This document shows positions 17,346 through 26,645 of a DNA stretch of 64,000 nucleotides, piece by piece (the stretch's first letter is position 1; the number at the start of each line of letters is the position of its first letter). Both the position numbers and the translations under genes were made by a program. Below the pieces are notes generated by a model that saw only the letters and a list, made by a program, of their open reading frames with translations, did no database searches and was not told where the DNA came from. Source of the DNA: Natronocalculus amylovorans (GTDB lineage Archaea > Halobacteriota > Halobacteria > Halobacteriales > Haloferacaceae); NCBI RefSeq assembly GCF_023638035.1, contig NZ_JAKRVX010000003.1, positions 434,001 to 498,000 on the forward strand, in the 5' to 3' direction.

Positions 17346-18428
17346 TTAGGCGTCTTCTCTGAGCTCGTCTATATCAACAACCTCTGGGATTGTCTCGAGG
17401 ACCTCGTCGAGAATCTCTTGTGCCTCTTCCGGTCCGCTATGTTCGACAACATTTCCACTATCTTCACCGAACTGTTGTACTTCATCGGTGTCAATTCCTT
17501 CTCGTGCAGCCTCGGAAACAATCTCGCGGACTTCCATAGGTGTGCCCGGCGGCATGTACCAGCTTGGCTGAAGCATTGCAAGAAGATCAATATTGTCTCC
17601 TTCATCAGCAAAGCCTTGCTCAGCAATGGTCTCTGTATCTGGGAAGACAGCACTTCCACCCGATGGGATTATTGCAATCGGATCCATACGTTCCTCTTCA
17701 ACACCTGAGAGTGCGCCCGAATCAGTACCGATACCGACTGAAACCTCATCCCCCATAATAGCTTGCGTGACTTCGCCGCCACCTTCATACGCAATGTAGT
17801 CGTTCCACGCAAGACCCACCTCGTCACGGAGAACACGTGCAACAACATCAACAAGTGTTCCTGATCCTTGTCCCGCAATTTGAGAGAATTCTCCATCTTC
17901 AAATCGGTCCACCAAGTCGCCAAACCCTTCAACTTCATAGTCGGAGTTCGCGGTGATGATGTACGGGAATCGACCAATCGTACACACTGCTTCAAGATCT
18001 CCAATCTCAAAGTCAGGTTGCTGAATAAACCAAGACATTGGTGTTGATGGTGGATTAAACGCAACCATATTGTAGCCATCTGGCTCTTGTCTGAATACCT
18101 GTTGTGTACCGATGAGCCCACCTGCTCCAGATTCATTTTGCATCTCGATCGGTTCATCAAGGAAGTCGGCCGCAGCTCGGCCAACAGTCCGTGCAAACGT
18201 ATCTGTTCCGCCACCTTCTCCGAACGGAATCGTCATGGTAATCGACTGTGTTGGGTAGTCAACACCAGCGTCGCCGTTACCGTCATCTGCGCCGTTGCCG
18301 TTACCATTTCCACCAGCACCCGCGTCGTCACCGTTTCCATCGTCTCCGGTACATCCTGCAAGAGCAGCCATACCGACGGTTGCTACTCCAGACTGTTTGA
18401 GGAATCTACGTCTGTTGACCTTTCTCAT
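17346..18428 (-). CDS. tctC: TctC-type solute-binding lipoprotein
   Basis: The 360-residue precursor captures the substrate for TctAB outside the cell. The start at 18428 places a TAT signal at once (RKVNRRRFLKQSG) with a lipobox (LAALAGC-like, AALAGCTG); the longer frame from 18497 adds an implausible extension. A Gly/Asn/Asp linker follows (residues 30-58). The binding domain has IPFGEGGGTDTFARTVGRAA, the Bug/TctC pattern of a beta strand, Gly-rich loop and helix that holds the carboxylate, and the AGQGSGTLVDVVARVL segment. It is the first gene of the operon. The substrate could be citrate, another tri- or dicarboxylate, or an aromatic acid. Confidence 0.93.
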   Translation of the reverse strand: MRKVNRRRFLKQSGVATVGMAALAGCTGDDGNGDDAGAGGNGNGNGADDGNGDAGVDYPTQSITMTIPFGEGGGTDTFARTVGRAAADFLDEPIEMQNESGAGGLIGTQQVFRQEPDGYNMVAFNPPSTPMSWFIQQPDFEIGDLEAVCTIGRFPYIITANSDYEVEGFGDLVDRFEDGEFSQIAGQGSGTLVDVVARVLRDEVGLAWNDYIAYEGGGEVTQAIMGDEVSVGIGTDSGALSGVEEERMDPIAIIPSGGSAVFPDTETIAEQGFADEGDNIDLLAMLQPSWYMPPGTPMEVREIVSEAAREGIDTDEVQQFGEDSGNVVEHSGPEEAQEILDEVLETIPEVVDIDELREDA

Positions 18429-18541
18429 ACATAGTAGGAGTATGTAACAGATATATAAATAACGTGAAATTGTACTCAAATATAAATGCCTAAACATGTT
18501 TTAAATATATTTTAATATTTATGTTATAGTAAAGGGTAATA

Positions 18542-19045
18542 ATGTCAGAATCAGTTGCTGAAAAAACACGACACAAAATCAATTCAAACCCATTCATTTA
18601 TAAGGCTTTACAGGCCGATATTCTCAATTACAGTACGACGGCATCTTTTTTATTTAACACCGATAAGACAGAATCTGTCGCTGCTGCAATTCGGCGCTAC
18701 CAATCAACACTTCCCAAATTTGACCAAAAGAGCTCTCGAGTGACAATCCGTGTTCTCACCCCAGTCGAGGTACAAGAGATGGATAACCCTTGTACAGCCA
18801 CTCCGCTGCTACGGCTTGGTAAATATCGTATTATCGAAACAGATGGAGGACACACTGCATTAGTCCTCACTGGTGAAATAAGCCACTCACTATTTATTAC
18901 AATGCTATCTCGGCTCACTATTGCTAATATTGAACCAGTTGCTCATTCGTTTGTTGAAAATACAGCGTACATCATTGTGGACAATACAGAACAGATCACA
19001 GCGCTTCGCTTGATTGAAGAAACAGCTGACAGCTACTACGAATGA
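18542..19045 (+). CDS. Conserved haloarchaeal protein next to cysS, unknown function
   Basis: The 167-residue protein has an N-terminal helical part (LQADILNYSTTASFL, residues 22-36) and a C-terminal half with the alternating strand/helix pattern of small ligand-binding (ACT-like) domains (TALVLTGEISHSLFITMLSRLT). No catalytic motif, signal or membrane segment is seen. It precedes cysS by 38 bases on the same strand and diverges from tctC across an AT-rich region. I do not recognise a function; an amino-acid-sensing role near cysS would be conjecture from the ACT-like appearance. Confidence 0.7.
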   Translation: MSESVAEKTRHKINSNPFIYKALQADILNYSTTASFLFNTDKTESVAAAIRRYQSTLPKFDQKSSRVTIRVLTPVEVQEMDNPCTATPLLRLGKYRIIETDGGHTALVLTGEISHSLFITMLSRLTIANIEPVAHSFVENTAYIIVDNTEQITALRLIEETADSYYE

Positions 19046-19083
19046 TCGACGATTTATAGGGGGTGGACGAAGTAATCGGGGTA

Positions 19084-20565
19084 ATGACGCTATCCGTGAC
19101 CAATACCATTTCAGGTGAACGTGAAGCTTTTGAGCCGGTCACTGATGAGACGGTGTTGTTGTATGTCTGTGGGTTAACCGTCTCGGATGATGCACACTTG
19201 GGTCATGCCCGAGTATGGACACATGCAGACGTAATGCACCGCTGGCTCGAACATGTTGGGTATACTGTCACGCATGTTGAGAACTTCACCGATGTGAACG
19301 AAAAGATTGCAGCAAGAGCCGGAGAGCCGGGGCTTGGAGAGACAGAAGAAGCGGTCGCACAGCATTTTACTGCATCTGTAATTGCCGACATGCGCGGATT
19401 AAATCTCAAGCGAGCATCGGTCTATCCACGCGTCTCAGAGCATATTCCAGAGATTATTTCGCTTATCGAACGCCTGATTGATGGTGGGCACGCGTATGAG
19501 TCAAACGGTTCAGTGTATTTTGACGTAACCACATACGCGGAGTACGGAAAGCTCTCTAATCAAAAACTTGAGCACCTCGAATCACAGGGTGACCCAGATG
19601 AACGATCGGAGAAGCGGAATCCATCCGACTTCGCACTGTGGAAGGCTGGTGGTGTCTCACCTGAAGCCATCCAAGAACATGCAAAACATGACCACGGGGA
19701 TGACGTCCCATGTGGGCAAACGTGGGATTCACCATGGGGAGAAGGACGGCCTGGATGGCACATTGAGTGCTCAGCAATGTCGATGACACACCTTGGAGAG
19801 ACGATCGACATCCACGTTGGCGGCCACGATCTCGTCTTCCCGCATCACGAGAACGAAATTGCACAGAGTGAGGCCGCAACTGGAAACCAGTTTGCAAACT
19901 ACTGGCTACATACAGGGTTGCTTGAGACGAAAGGCGAAAAAATGAGTTCGAGCCTCGGTAACTTCTTTACCGTCTCAGAGGCGCTTTCGGAGTTCGGCCC
20001 GAATGTGATCCGATCGTTCTACCTCTCAACCGAATACAGCTCAAAACAGACCTACTCAGTTGATGCAATGACAGAGGCAGAAACTCGATGGGAGCGGCTC
20101 TCACGGGCATATGAGAATGGTGTGGCAGCACTCGACTCCGTTACTGCACAGACAAAAGCAGCAGATGAATCGCTCCGGAGTGCGGTCGAAACCACACGAA
20201 CCGAATTTACAGCCGCAATGAATGATGATTTCAATGTCCGAGAGGCAATGGCTGCACTCCTTTCTCTTACCAGTGCCGTAAATAGCCACGTAGATTCAGG
20301 AGGGCCGCACGATTACAAGGCGCTCAAAGACGCAATTGAAACGATCGAAACCTACGCAGAGGATGTGTTTGGATTCCAGTTTACAACTCCAAGCGATGGT
20401 GATGTCTCGCTTGCAAGCGATCTTGCAGCACTTGTCCTCGAAATTCGAACGCAGGAGCGTGACGCTGGAAACTACGATCGAGCGGATGACCTTCGAGACT
20501 CACTCACCAGCATTGGGATAGAAGTTCAAGACAGTGATGATGGGCCAACATTCAGACTTCCATAG
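19084..20565 (+). CDS. cysS: Cysteinyl-tRNA synthetase
   Basis: The class I enzyme attaches cysteine to tRNA-Cys. The 493-residue protein has the zinc-site cysteine and first signature in YVCGLTVSDDAHLGHAR (HIGH variant HLGH), further zinc ligands in WHIECSAM and VFPHHENEIAQSEA, and the second signature KMSSS in GEKMSSSLGNFF. An anticodon-side helical domain fills the C-terminal third. The ATG at 19084 is preferred to an in-frame GTG at 19063 because it gives the usual short N-terminus. Length and motifs are normal, so this organism uses the direct route to Cys-tRNA. Confidence 0.96.
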   Translation: MTLSVTNTISGEREAFEPVTDETVLLYVCGLTVSDDAHLGHARVWTHADVMHRWLEHVGYTVTHVENFTDVNEKIAARAGEPGLGETEEAVAQHFTASVIADMRGLNLKRASVYPRVSEHIPEIISLIERLIDGGHAYESNGSVYFDVTTYAEYGKLSNQKLEHLESQGDPDERSEKRNPSDFALWKAGGVSPEAIQEHAKHDHGDDVPCGQTWDSPWGEGRPGWHIECSAMSMTHLGETIDIHVGGHDLVFPHHENEIAQSEAATGNQFANYWLHTGLLETKGEKMSSSLGNFFTVSEALSEFGPNVIRSFYLSTEYSSKQTYSVDAMTEAETRWERLSRAYENGVAALDSVTAQTKAADESLRSAVETTRTEFTAAMNDDFNVREAMAALLSLTSAVNSHVDSGGPHDYKALKDAIETIETYAEDVFGFQFTTPSDGDVSLASDLAALVLEIRTQERDAGNYDRADDLRDSLTSIGIEVQDSDDGPTFRLP

Positions 20566-20762
20566 ACCCAATCGCGCCGGTCCAAATATGTACTGGCAAA
20601 CAAAATACCACGGCACCTGCACTGCCTCAAAAACCCATATGTGAAAAGTTCAATCGAGGCAGTATTTATTATTTCCAGTTCGTTCCATGCTGAAAGTCAT
20701 CAAACCAATATCTAGGCAAATGCACGATGTATTTTATTTACTGGTCAGTCGAATCCTATGTA

Positions 20763-21767
20763 ATGAACGCCCAGCGTGGCGTACTGTTGTTGTTGATCGC
20801 GGCGCTATCGTATCTCTCCTTTCAGTTGGTCCAACCGTATTTCCCATATCTAATTGGCGCGGTACTGCTGGCGTACATCTTCTCTCCAATTCAAGCGAAA
20901 TTGGAGACCAGAATTAGCCCGACGGCTGCTGCTGCGCTGTTGGTTGTCGGTGCAACAGTCGCACTGTTGTTTCCGCTTGCCGTGCTACTTATCGCGGTTG
21001 CGGGCGATGCGATCCGGTTTGCTCAAGCGTTTGCTGCGGATGATATCACTGGCCAGATTGAGCCTGCCGAAGCGTGGCTCGCCGAACAGTTTAATCAAGA
21101 CGTCAACATTGTTGCTGAGGTTGCAACTCGAATCGAAGGACTCGCCGGAGTAGTGCTCGGAACGGCACCCGACATCATTGGGATACTGGCAAACGCGACA
21201 ATCGGGCTCGGGTTGGCCGTCTTCGTACTATTTTATTTGCTCCGCGACGGCGACCAGTTGATGGTTTGGATCCGTAGCGCGACGCCACTTCCAGAATCCG
21301 TCCAAACCAAACTGTACACCCGTGTCGATGATATGACCCGTGCAGTGCTACTGGGCCACGTGCTTGTCGCGGTGATTCAGGGAGCGATCGCCGGTCTCGG
21401 ACTCCTTGTTGTTGGAATTTCGAACATACTGTTGTGGACCAGCGTGATGGTTCTGCTCGCACTCTTACCGTTTATTGGGACGTTCTTAGTCTGGGGGCCA
21501 GCCAGTATCTATTTACTCTGGACCGGCGACCTGCTCGGCGGCGGATTCCTGTTGGTCTATGGAACGATCATTGTCGGAATCTCCGATGAGTACCTCCGAC
21601 CAGTTATTGTCGATCGGTATGCCGAGGTCAGCCCCGCAATTATTGTTATTGGCGTTATCGGTGGCCTCTCAGCTTTCGGTGTCATGGGACTTTTTATTGG
21701 TCCTGTTATCGTCGGCGCACTCAAAGCTGCAATCGAAGTCTTCGACGAACAATATGAGCAGCTGTGA
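20763..21767 (+). CDS. AI-2E family membrane transporter
   Basis: The 334-residue membrane protein has the AI-2E/PerM/YdgG plan: two N-terminal helices, a long soluble-looking segment (about residues 85-140, including EPAEAWLAEQFNQDVN), then a block of five to six helices with LLALLPFIGTFLVWGPA and SDEYLRPVIVDRYAEVSP. The family exports small molecules in bacteria (autoinducer-2 has been proposed) or exchanges Na+/H+ in some members; substrate prediction in haloarchaea is not possible. The ATG at 20763 fits a membrane-start (MNAQRGVLLLLIAALSY). It stands alone between cysS and the convergent DUF357 gene. Confidence 0.88.
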   Translation: MNAQRGVLLLLIAALSYLSFQLVQPYFPYLIGAVLLAYIFSPIQAKLETRISPTAAAALLVVGATVALLFPLAVLLIAVAGDAIRFAQAFAADDITGQIEPAEAWLAEQFNQDVNIVAEVATRIEGLAGVVLGTAPDIIGILANATIGLGLAVFVLFYLLRDGDQLMVWIRSATPLPESVQTKLYTRVDDMTRAVLLGHVLVAVIQGAIAGLGLLVVGISNILLWTSVMVLLALLPFIGTFLVWGPASIYLLWTGDLLGGGFLLVYGTIIVGISDEYLRPVIVDRYAEVSPAIIVIGVIGGLSAFGVMGLFIGPVIVGALKAAIEVFDEQYEQL

Positions 21768-21796
21768 CAGTAGCACTTTCGGACAGCCACAGACAC

Positions 21797-22081
21797 TCAC
21801 ATTGTAAATAGCTCAGTGCCGTCTGGAATCTGGAACAAACCAATTCTCACACCTGCATCAAGCCATCCATAGCCGTATGAGAATGACGCTAACGCGTTTA
21901 CTGGATCATCATGTTCCAAAAAATGTTCACCATCTTCAAGATACGAGGCGGCCATCTCCTGACAATCTGCTGCAGCATCACCAAGCGGTGTCTCAGGTGG
22001 AACTGCAACCGTCGCCTCAGCGAGTGCCGATGCGAGCATCTCATGATATCGATCGGTCTTTTCTGTAAGATCTGCGGGCAT
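21797..22081 (-). CDS. DUF357 helical protein
   Basis: The 94-residue protein is mostly helical with the DUF357 signature LEDGEHFLEHDDPVNALASFSYGYGWLDAG (split: LEDGEHFLEHDD at about residues 48-59, then ASFSYGYGWLDAG). The family is archaeal, small and cytoplasmic, and no function is established. It lies downstream of the PilC-type gene on the same strand (58 bases away) and could be read through from it, though a functional link is not implied. Confidence 0.85.
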   Translation of the reverse strand: MPADLTEKTDRYHEMLASALAEATVAVPPETPLGDAAADCQEMAASYLEDGEHFLEHDDPVNALASFSYGYGWLDAGVRIGLFQIPDGTELFTM

Positions 22082-22139
22082 TTCCGATTCAGGATACGCG
22101 GTTGATCAATAAAGGCGGCACCGATTTTCCGAAGGGCGA

Positions 22140-24206
22140 TTAGCTGATGGAAAGGAACGTTACGTAGGTCAGGACAAGCAGTATCGTTGCATGTTTGACA
22201 CCGTCATGAACACGGCCTTCACCAAGCTGGCCTGCGACAAGGCCTGAACAGAGCCCTTGAATTGCAGAGACATGATAAAATACGATTAGGTACGCTTCTG
22301 CGTTGATATCACCAAGCGTTGGGGCAAACCCAACACCAACCGGGAGGTCGTCGGTCGCTGCTTCGCCCGCTGCAGCCTCTATCGCAGGGATAAACGAAAC
22401 AGAGAGTGCTGCGATAATTCCCAAGAACACAAGGAACGAGATATAGATCACAATGAGGTAGGTGAGCATCTCTTGGCTTCGTTCCCGTTCAAGTTGTGCA
22501 CTCGATCGAGACTGATCTGCTGCAATCGAGACAACAGGCCCAACGTCACCGCTTGTCCGCATTGCATTACTAATGAGCGCAACTGAACGAGTCACTGCTG
22601 GCGATCGCGTTCGAGCATCAAATCGGGTTAACGCATCCTGGGTCGTTGCACCCCATTGGATGTCGTTCCATGTTCGTTGTAACTCATGAGTAAGAACACC
22701 AAGATCAGAGTTTGCAACCCGTTTGAAGCTCTCGATAACAGTCATTCCAGCATCATTAACGCTTGCAAACCGATCCAGGAAATCAGGCATCTGTGACTCA
22801 ATCCGTTTCGTCCGGCGCTTTCCTAGCTCGTAAACAATCGCATACATACCCAATGTGATGATTGCTGCCTCAACAACCGGACCAGCGATCGCTGCACCAA
22901 GTTCTGGGAGTGGAAGGAAGAAGGAATCAACACGAAACGTAATCCAAATAATACTAAATGGAACGGTTACAATCGCGGTGGTCCATGGTGCAGAGAGGAC
23001 TGCATCTTTCGGTTGGTTCGCCCACTGCAAGATGGTTTTAATCCGGTCATACGCGGCTAACCGCTCTTGATTGACAATTTGTTGTTCGTCACTATCGGTA
23101 CCGGAAAGTGTCGCTGTATCAGTAGAAATTGAGTTTCCGGTGGTGGATGCATCACTTGTTTTTGCACCCGATTGAAAACTCTGTGTGATGCTATCTACGT
23201 AGACAACAAAGGCGATTGTTCCGAGCGGTAAGCCAATATAAGAGATCGCACGAACGAGCGAGAGGGTGTCCTCTAAGACCAACCCAATAACAACCAAAAT
23301 CGTGATCAAAAACAATGGACCAGCGACAAGAACGGTGACGTACGCTTCAGCAAACGTTGCAAGGAGATCTAAATACTGACGCTGTTGGGACTCGGACTCA
23401 TCTTTATATTGGATGTACTGTTCATGCAGGAACCCGGAGACATTTTTTCCGCTCCCAAGAACGCTCGCCAAGTTTTCCGAGAGGTCTGCCATCCCATCCG
23501 AAGGAGTCCGTTCAGATAGCTGTGTAAGTGCAGTGATGACATCCGTCCCGAACGTATCCATGTCGTTGACAACAACAGAAAACTCCTTTGCAGCCTCACC
23601 GTACACTGCTTGATTGTCCGACAACGTTGAGAGAATCGCAGGAAACGACATTCCACTGCGGGAGAGTGCATAAATAAACGCAATTGTTTGTGGAAGCGTC
23701 GCTTCAATCTCTGAGGCTCGTGCATGTGCTTTTTCACGAAGTATGTACCATCGAAGCCAGTAGCTCCCGATTCCAAGCACGACACCACCAACAGAACTTG
23801 CTGCAACGAATAGTACAAAAATCTGACTAAGAGATAATGATTCGAGTTGAAACAGAGCTGCGACCGACCAAAACATCGCCGGAAGGGCGTTTGCGAGCGG
23901 TTCATCACCAACTTCGAGGACCCAAAAGACAAACGTCGCAAAATATACTCCCAAAATCCCACCAGCAACACCGAGTATTGCAGAGTATAGCAGTGTACGT
24001 GACGCATACTGACGGTGTGTCTCTGCAATATGTGCAGCATGCATCAGTTTTCGCTGTTGTTGTTTTTTGTGTGAAGTTGCGACGTATTCGCCGAACAGGG
24101 CGAGTGCGAGTCGGGAGAGGAGTGCATCAGCACGGGAGCTCACAGAGGGAATGAGAACAACGAGACAGAGCGCACTTGCAAAAAGAAATGGGAGATATCG
24201 TATCAT
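22140..24206 (-). CDS. PilC/TadC-type pilus assembly membrane protein
   Basis: The 688-residue protein is the membrane platform of a type IV pilus-like machine. It carries two copies of the T2SSF helical domain: the first near residues 170-310 (ATLPQTIAFIYALSRSGM, ASVLGSGKNVSGFLHEQY) and the second near residues 480-610 (MPDFLDRFASVNDAGMTV, ARTRSPAVTRSVALISNAM), each with flanking transmembrane helices, nine or so in total. It begins one base after the stop of the ATPase gene, so the two are coupled. No pilin gene is visible near, so the pilins are probably encoded elsewhere. PilC numbering cannot be assigned. Confidence 0.9.
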   Translation of the reverse strand: MIRYLPFLFASALCLVVLIPSVSSRADALLSRLALALFGEYVATSHKKQQQRKLMHAAHIAETHRQYASRTLLYSAILGVAGGILGVYFATFVFWVLEVGDEPLANALPAMFWSVAALFQLESLSLSQIFVLFVAASSVGGVVLGIGSYWLRWYILREKAHARASEIEATLPQTIAFIYALSRSGMSFPAILSTLSDNQAVYGEAAKEFSVVVNDMDTFGTDVITALTQLSERTPSDGMADLSENLASVLGSGKNVSGFLHEQYIQYKDESESQQRQYLDLLATFAEAYVTVLVAGPLFLITILVVIGLVLEDTLSLVRAISYIGLPLGTIAFVVYVDSITQSFQSGAKTSDASTTGNSISTDTATLSGTDSDEQQIVNQERLAAYDRIKTILQWANQPKDAVLSAPWTTAIVTVPFSIIWITFRVDSFFLPLPELGAAIAGPVVEAAIITLGMYAIVYELGKRRTKRIESQMPDFLDRFASVNDAGMTVIESFKRVANSDLGVLTHELQRTWNDIQWGATTQDALTRFDARTRSPAVTRSVALISNAMRTSGDVGPVVSIAADQSRSSAQLERERSQEMLTYLIVIYISFLVFLGIIAALSVSFIPAIEAAAGEAATDDLPVGVGFAPTLGDINAEAYLIVFYHVSAIQGLCSGLVAGQLGEGRVHDGVKHATILLVLTYVTFLSIS

Positions 24207-24207
24207 G

Positions 24208-25857
24208 CTACTGTGCAGTGTGTGATTGTTGTTCTATCTGTGTATCTGCGTCTGCAATACGCGATAAGACCTTTTTTGGCTCCGAATAATACTCGTTTAT
24301 TAATGCGGTAAACTCTCTGTATCCAGTTACCTCTTTTTTTTGCAAAAACTCCAAGAATCGCTCTCGGTTTCTGATCTCTTCGAGTAACTCTGACCGGGAC
24401 CATCCCCGTTCGTCTTGGATCTCATCTATCAACCTGCTGTCGTTTCGACTGAACGAATCTGTCGTAGGGTTCCAGACATATGCAGAAGAGTAGTCAAGTT
24501 CGCCGGTTCGCTGGTCAATTCTCCCAATTTCACCGATCGTTTTTGCCCGGCGGACCCGTTTGTCACCAAAGCGTGATAACGTTTGTACGGAAAGCAAATC
24601 GAGCGATTGGACCATTGCACGTGGGACATTGATCGGGTCGTTTTCTAATCGGTTGATGACTGTCTCGATCGAATCTGCGTGCATCGTCGAAAACGTGGTA
24701 TGGCCGGTATTCATTGCCTGAAACAGCGTGACTGCTTCTGAACCACGAACCTCACCAACAATAATATACTCCGGGCGGTGACGGAGTGCCGAACGGAGGA
24801 GATCATACATGTCAATATCTGAGCCTTCCTCCCTCCGTTCACGAGTGACACTAGAGAGCCAGTTATCATGGTACAACGACAGTTCTCGTGTATCTTCAAT
24901 GCTGAGCACCTTCGATCGAGGTGGAATAAACATTGAGACTGCGTTCATTGAGGTCGTCTTTCCAGATGCAGTTCCCCCAGCAAAGATCAGGCTTTTATTG
25001 TGCTCAATACAGAGCCAAAAATATGCCATCTGTTTGATATTGTAGGTTCCATAATTGATGAGATCAATCGGCGTAAACGGCTCGTCTGCATACTGCCGAA
25101 TCGTAAATGCGGATCCGCGAGGTGTGACCTCTTTCCCAAGCGCAATTTCAGCACGTGAGCCGTCAGGGAGGGTTGCCTCTACAATTGGGTCACCGATACT
25201 GATATGTCGCCCCGATCGCTGTGCGAGCCGGATGACATAGTCGTCCAACTCTTCAACATCAAAGATAATGTCTGTCTGGATGTCAGTGTACTCGTCATGA
25301 TATACAAAGACTGGAAGATTGTATCCATCACAGGAGATATCTTCAATATGCGGATCGTTGAGTAACGGGTCTACCTTTCCAAATGCACGAAAATCACGGT
25401 GGAGATAATAAAAAAGGCGATAGAATGTATTCATAGTTATTTCAATGCCATATCCCTCAATGACTGCTGAGAGCTCCTCGATTAGCGTCTGTTCAGCCGC
25501 ATCTGCAGAGACGGGCTGATAGAGCAATGGGTTACGGATATCTTCGGCAACTCTGTCAAGTAGTTCACGTTCAAATGAGTCAAGCCCTGGTTCAACAGTA
25601 TGATAATAATGGACGTTTGCTGTGGGATCGTGTGTGATAACGACATATGCATATGGGGCATTAACCCAGTAGCGATCGACCTCGGTTTCACCCTCAGGGA
25701 CAGAAAATGCGCATAGAGGACCATCTTCACTCGGCCTCAATGGACGAACGTCAATTTCAGAGCCAGAAATAGCTTCTTTGACTCGTAGTAGCGTTTGTTG
25801 CGTGTCGCTCCACTGCTCGGAAAGCGTATCACGGAGATCAGAGATGGTGTATGCCAT
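24208..25857 (-). CDS. PilB/TadA-type secretion ATPase
   Basis: The 549-residue cytoplasmic hexameric ATPase powers assembly of a type IV pilus-like fibre with its partner encoded just downstream. An N-terminal domain (residues 1-150) precedes the ATPase core with VDPLLNDPHIEDISCDGYN, Walker A GGTASGKTT (about residues 290-298), an Asp box SIEDTREL, Walker B YIIVGEVRG and the His box FSTMHADS. The start at 25857 (MAYTISDLRD) is preferred to 25869, which adds only four residues; the choice is not certain. A TATA-like TATATAAATA lies at about 25.94 kb, implying a leader of several tens of bases or another start. Confidence 0.92.
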   Translation of the reverse strand: MAYTISDLRDTLSEQWSDTQQTLLRVKEAISGSEIDVRPLRPSEDGPLCAFSVPEGETEVDRYWVNAPYAYVVITHDPTANVHYYHTVEPGLDSFERELLDRVAEDIRNPLLYQPVSADAAEQTLIEELSAVIEGYGIEITMNTFYRLFYYLHRDFRAFGKVDPLLNDPHIEDISCDGYNLPVFVYHDEYTDIQTDIIFDVEELDDYVIRLAQRSGRHISIGDPIVEATLPDGSRAEIALGKEVTPRGSAFTIRQYADEPFTPIDLINYGTYNIKQMAYFWLCIEHNKSLIFAGGTASGKTTSMNAVSMFIPPRSKVLSIEDTRELSLYHDNWLSSVTRERREEGSDIDMYDLLRSALRHRPEYIIVGEVRGSEAVTLFQAMNTGHTTFSTMHADSIETVINRLENDPINVPRAMVQSLDLLSVQTLSRFGDKRVRRAKTIGEIGRIDQRTGELDYSSAYVWNPTTDSFSRNDSRLIDEIQDERGWSRSELLEEIRNRERFLEFLQKKEVTGYREFTALINEYYSEPKKVLSRIADADTQIEQQSHTAQ

Positions 25858-25974
25858 ATATGAATGCAAACAGGTGTAGCGATCGGTGATTTTGTCCTGG
25901 CCCTACCGATGAGCTACCGGTTCAACGAAAATAGTAAGCGATAGTATATAAATACCGCCGTCAGTGCACGCATT

Positions 25975-26645
25975 CTATCTTTCTTCGAGGAGAGAATCCG
26001 ACAACTCCTCTACGGCCCACCGGCGATGGCAGGCCGGATATTCAACGCTAATCCACACCATTACGTAGATTTGATTACATATCCTCTGTATGGCGATTAA
26101 GACCACACGCACCTACGTTGGTTCTATCCAGAACCACCAACAGGTCTGTGATGGTCTTGATTCGATCGGAGACTCTGCTTCCAAGATTTGGAACGTTATC
26201 AGACTATGTCTGATAGCCCGTGAGACATAATCTCACGACGTCGCACGATGGACAGCTGATGGTATCTGGAACGCAACCGGCGAAATCCCGAACGGTAGTG
26301 TGCTGAAATCGTATATGAAGACCACGCTAACCGGAAAGCAGCGGCATGCGTAGCGCAAGAGCGGTTTAACGACCACGATGGAAATGTGCTGGCTTTCGAG
26401 AGCCTTCCTCGCGTGAAGAAGGTGAGACGGACAGTATCGGGCCTGTGTGAAGAGGTCTCCGCTCACGGTGCAGTTTTTGTTCCGGGCGTTACCGAGACGG
26501 AGTCGGCGCAAGACTCTCAAAGTCAAGCAAGAGTGGAATTAAAGACTGTTGCATCCACGGCGGGGTAGACACAGACGCCCGCATCACCCGACATGGGGTA
26601 CTTCACAGAAATGCAAGGAGGAAGCCCACGACTTTAGTGGTGGGT
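25975..26645 (+). mobile_element. Decayed IS1341-type (TnpB-only) element
   Basis: The left part (about 26025-26075) shares a GGCCGGATATTC-type segment with the region just before the intact TnpB gene (33015-33050). From 26092 the frame reads TRTYVGSIQNHQQVCDGLDS then SASKIWNV, the TnpB N-terminus (compare RTFGATITNQQQVRDDLDQL in the intact copy). It is broken by a 40-base insert with a stop, continues as ARWTADGIWNATGEIPNGS, and then shifts frame repeatedly. The RuvC core is missing. The right end has a GCCCACGACTTTAGTGGTGGG foldback typical of these elements, at 26618-26643, which forms the 3' end of the next gene. Only one CGATCG is present. Confidence 0.75.
26198..26237. repeat. Twin palindrome inserted in the TnpB remnant
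   Basis: Two perfect inverted repeats lie back to back: ATCAGAC-TAT-GTCTGAT at 26198-26214 and CGTGAGA-CATAA-TCTCACG at 26219-26237, with AGCC between. They sit exactly between codons that encode KIWNV and ARWTADG of the TnpB sequence, so they were inserted into it. They could be a tiny mobile palindrome or a remnant of a nested element. Confidence 0.6.
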
